From assembly GCF_008933155.1 (NCBI RefSeq), contig NZ_WBVP01000001.1, positions 62,001-126,000 of the forward strand: 64,000 bases of DNA, read 5' to 3'. The DNA is from Aliivibrio finisterrensis. GTDB lineage: Bacteria > Pseudomonadota > Gammaproteobacteria > Enterobacterales > Vibrionaceae. A program made the translations under genes and the position numbers. How positions within the stretch are numbered: position 1 is the first letter of the stretch; each line of letters starts with the position of its first letter. Below are positions 62,017 through 64,000 of this stretch, piece by piece. The notes under the pieces are model-generated. The model did not search any database. It was not told the origin of the DNA and worked only from the letters and a program-made list of their open reading frames with translations.

Positions 62017-64000
62017 TCACTCAAACGGATTCACCTTCATATTGCTTAGCGTAAACGCATACACATCCGCCATTAAATCCATCGATTTAGATATCGGCAT
62101 ACCTGCGCCGTGACCTGCATTGACATCAATACGAATTAACACTGGATTATCACCTGATTGCTTGGCTTGTAACTCAGCAATAAACTTATAAGAGTGCGCA
62201 GGAACAACGCGATCATCATGATCAGCCGTTGTTACCAATGTCGCAGGGTATTCAACGCCCTCTTTCACGTTATGCACTGGCGAGTAGTTTAGTAAATACT
62301 CAAACATATCTTCACTTTGTGCTGAGGTGCCGTAGTCGTACGCCCAGCCTTCTCCAGAAGTAAACGTATGGTAACGAAGCATATCCAACACACCAACCGC
62401 CGGCAGCGCGACTTTAAATAACTCAGGGCGTTGGGTCATGCACGCGCCAACCAATAGACCGCCGTTTGAGCCACCACGAATTGCCAAATGTGATGAGTCG
62501 GTATAACCAGCGTCGATTAGGTATTCAGCTGCTGCAATGAAATCATCAAATACGTTTTGCTTCTGTTGCTGTGTTCCTGCGTTATGCCACGCTTTACCAT
62601 ACTCGCCACCACCGCGAATATTGGGAATTGCATACAGACCACCAAGCTCTAACCAACTGGCCATTACACCACTAAAGCTTGGCGTTAGGCTAACGTTAAA
62701 CCCCCCATAGCCATACAGAATGGTTGGATTGGTGCCATCAAGCTCAATGCCTTTTCGATAAGAGATAAGCATTGGAACTTGAGTGCCATCTTTTGAGGTA
62801 TAGAGCACTTGCTTTGATTCAAACTTCTCAGATTCAAAAGGCGATGCTGAGGCTAAATACAATTCAGTATCGCCTGTCTTCACATCAAATTGGTAAATCG
62901 TTGGTGGCGTAACATAGTTAGTAAAAGTGAAAAACAGATCGGTTTGCTCTCTTTTGCCTGAAAAACCTGTGACTTGGCCTTCACCCGGTAGCGCAATTTC
63001 TCGTAATAAGTTACCTGAAAAATCGTATTGCTTTACTTGGCTAAGAACATCAACCATATACGTTGCAAATAAGGTGCCTCCACCAACGCTAATATCTAAC
63101 GGTTGGGGCTGCTCTGGAATAACATCGACCCAATCACATGTGGCTGCATTATAAGAAACAATCTTACCGTTTGGTGCATTTAGGTTGGTGTACATTAGTA
63201 AGCGCGAGTCATCATTTTCAATTACGTAAGTATCTGAATCTGTATGGCTTAATACGGTGATTCGAGTTGGATTCTCGCAACTTAAACGCTCAAGATAAAG
63301 CTTATTACCAGAGGTCGATGTCGCGGCTGATATAACCAAGTACGCATCATCCTCAGTTGTATAGCCACTGACATAACGATGCTTCTCTTCTTCTGTGGCA
63401 CCAAACACCACAACATCGTCTGCTTGCGGTTTACCTATCTCATGAAAATAGAGTTTATGCTGCTCGGTTCTTGCTGATAGTTCACTGCCTGTTGGCTTGT
63501 CATAACTTGAATAGTAAAAGCCTTTTGAACCTAACCATGAGATGTCGGTAAATTTCGCATCAATAATAGGTGCTTCGATCTGCTCTTTGGTTTCTGTATT
63601 TAATACGAAGATTTTGCGCCAATCACTGCCCGCTTCTGAAATTGAATAAGCCACTAATGACGTATCTTTAGAAAAGCTAACCGCACCTAACGAAGTGGTT
63701 CCCTCTTCACTGAAGGTATTCGGATCAAGAAAAACGTCAATTTCTCCGCCCTCTTTTGAGCGATACAACACACTTTGATTTTGTAAGCCGTCATTTTGAT
63801 AGAAGTAAGTGTAATCACCACGCTTGAATGGCTGTGATGTTTTTTGGTAATCCTGACCTTTTGCGATTAAAGCGCGAATATCATCACGAAAATCGACATG
63901 AGAAAGATAATCAAAGGTGACTTCATTTTGTTTATTCACCCACGCTTCTGTTTCTTCGCTTCTGTCGTCTTCTAACCAACGATATGGATCAGCAATGGCA
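62017..64000 (-). CDS. Prolyl oligopeptidase family serine peptidase (5' end outside window)
   Basis: This is a cytoplasmic S9A-type peptidase that cuts short peptides after proline. The frame continues without a stop past the first apparent start (a GTG at 63939) to the window edge, encoding [18 protein letters not shown], which is the usual N-terminal region; the true start is beyond 64000. The beta-propeller domain is followed by the catalytic alpha/beta hydrolase domain with [14 protein letters not shown] (nucleophile Ser), [13 protein letters not shown] (Asp) and NAGHGAGM (His). More than 660 residues are visible, close to the family length. No signal peptide can be assessed. Confidence 0.93.
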   Translation of the reverse strand, partial: AIADPYRWLEDDRSEETEAWVNKQNEVTFDYLSHVDFRDDIRALIAKGQDYQKTSQPFKRGDYTYFYQNDGLQNQSVLYRSKEGGEIDVFLDPNTFSEEGTTSLGAVSFSKDTSLVAYSISEAGSDWRKIFVLNTETKEQIEAPIIDAKFTDISWLGSKGFYYSSYDKPTGSELSARTEQHKLYFHEIGKPQADDVVVFGATEEEKHRYVSGYTTEDDAYLVISAATSTSGNKLYLERLSCENPTRITVLSHTDSDTYVIENDDSRLLMYTNLNAPNGKIVSYNAATCDWVDVIPEQPQPLDISVGGGTLFATYMVDVLSQVKQYDFSGNLLREIALPGEGQVTGFSGKREQTDLFFTFTNYVTPPTIYQFDVKTGDTELYLASASPFESEKFESKQVLYTSKDGTQVPMLISYRKGIELDGTNPTILYGYGGFNVSLTPSFSGVMASWLELGGLYAIPNIRGGGEYGKAWHNAGTQQQKQNVFDDFIAAAEYLIDAGYTDSSHLAIRGGSNGGLLVGACMTQRPELFKVALPAVGVLDMLRYHTFTSGEGWAYDYGTSAQSEDMFEYLLNYSPVHNVKEGVEYPATLVTTADHDDRVVPAHSYKFIAELQAKQSGDNPVLIRIDVNAGHGAGMPISKSMDLMADVYAFTLSNMKVNPFE

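Noticed and set aside
1-64000. tRNA, rRNA, CRISPR or complete insertion sequence
   Set aside because: No tRNA T-arm pattern, regular spacer repeats or transposase frame was found on reading both strands by eye.

Overview
This window looks like a chromosomal segment of a marine Vibrionaceae gammaproteobacterium, most likely Aliivibrio (Vibrio fischeri group). The reasons are low G+C, dense Vibrio-type gene content and vibrio-like gene orders: metC next to a two-adaptor RND pump (VexIJK-like), fumarase-pabB-nudL-sdaC-sdaA, and a hinT-ycfL-lpoB-thiK-ycfP-ndh neighbourhood. I recognised this from the protein sequences alone; no database search was run. No rRNA, tRNA, CRISPR array, complete insertion sequence or prophage was seen.

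Layout. 0.1-7.1 kb: metC, a DUF2750 gene and a three-gene RND efflux operon with two lipoprotein adaptors. 7.2-15.3 kb: a damaged DUF2799 gene, class I fumarase, pabB, a CoA pyrophosphatase, serine transporter plus serine deaminase, an unknown 182-aa protein and an intact DUF2799 lipoprotein. 15.4-19.7 kb: two tandem TyrP-like aromatic amino-acid permeases preceded by a Phe-rich candidate leader peptide, then a MATE exporter. 19.8-33.9 kb: YciA thioesterase, SbcCD, an EEP-family hydrolase, QueD, AsnS, the MepK/LdtD cell-wall pair, an exported amidohydrolase, a small outer-membrane-like protein and YehS. 34-40.4 kb: HtpX, a 53-aa protein, SatP acetate transporter, and the pyruvate-type BtsS/BtsR two-component system followed by a CstA transporter with four BtsR-like boxes in its promoter. 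40.5-50.3 kb: RhlE, Ndh, YcfP, a ThiK-like kinase, a methyltransferase, YggL, LpoB, YcfL, a COG3014 lipoprotein and HinT. 50.6-56.4 kb: a chemotaxis receptor, a GH13 amylase, a NYN protein, an RNA methyltransferase and a small-molecule kinase. 56.6-60 kb: a small accessory islet with a Rad50-like ATPase and a frameshifted, toxin-less HigA antitoxin. 60.1-64 kb: a BCCT transporter and a prolyl oligopeptidase that runs off the window.

The points most worth a second look are: (1) the Phe/Tyr-rich upstream ORF (17934-18098, minus) ahead of the aromatic permeases, a candidate ribosome-stalling or attenuation leader; (2) the four regularly spaced BtsR-like boxes before cstA; (3) the Rad50-like ATPase islet, a possible stand-alone defence gene beside a decayed toxin-antitoxin locus; (4) two 165-bp dispersed repeats whose stems differ in sequence but keep pairing; (5) several small or damaged genes.

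Most genes form short operons separated by clear hairpin terminators, listed individually. All terminators and operators are read by eye from the sequence and are untested.
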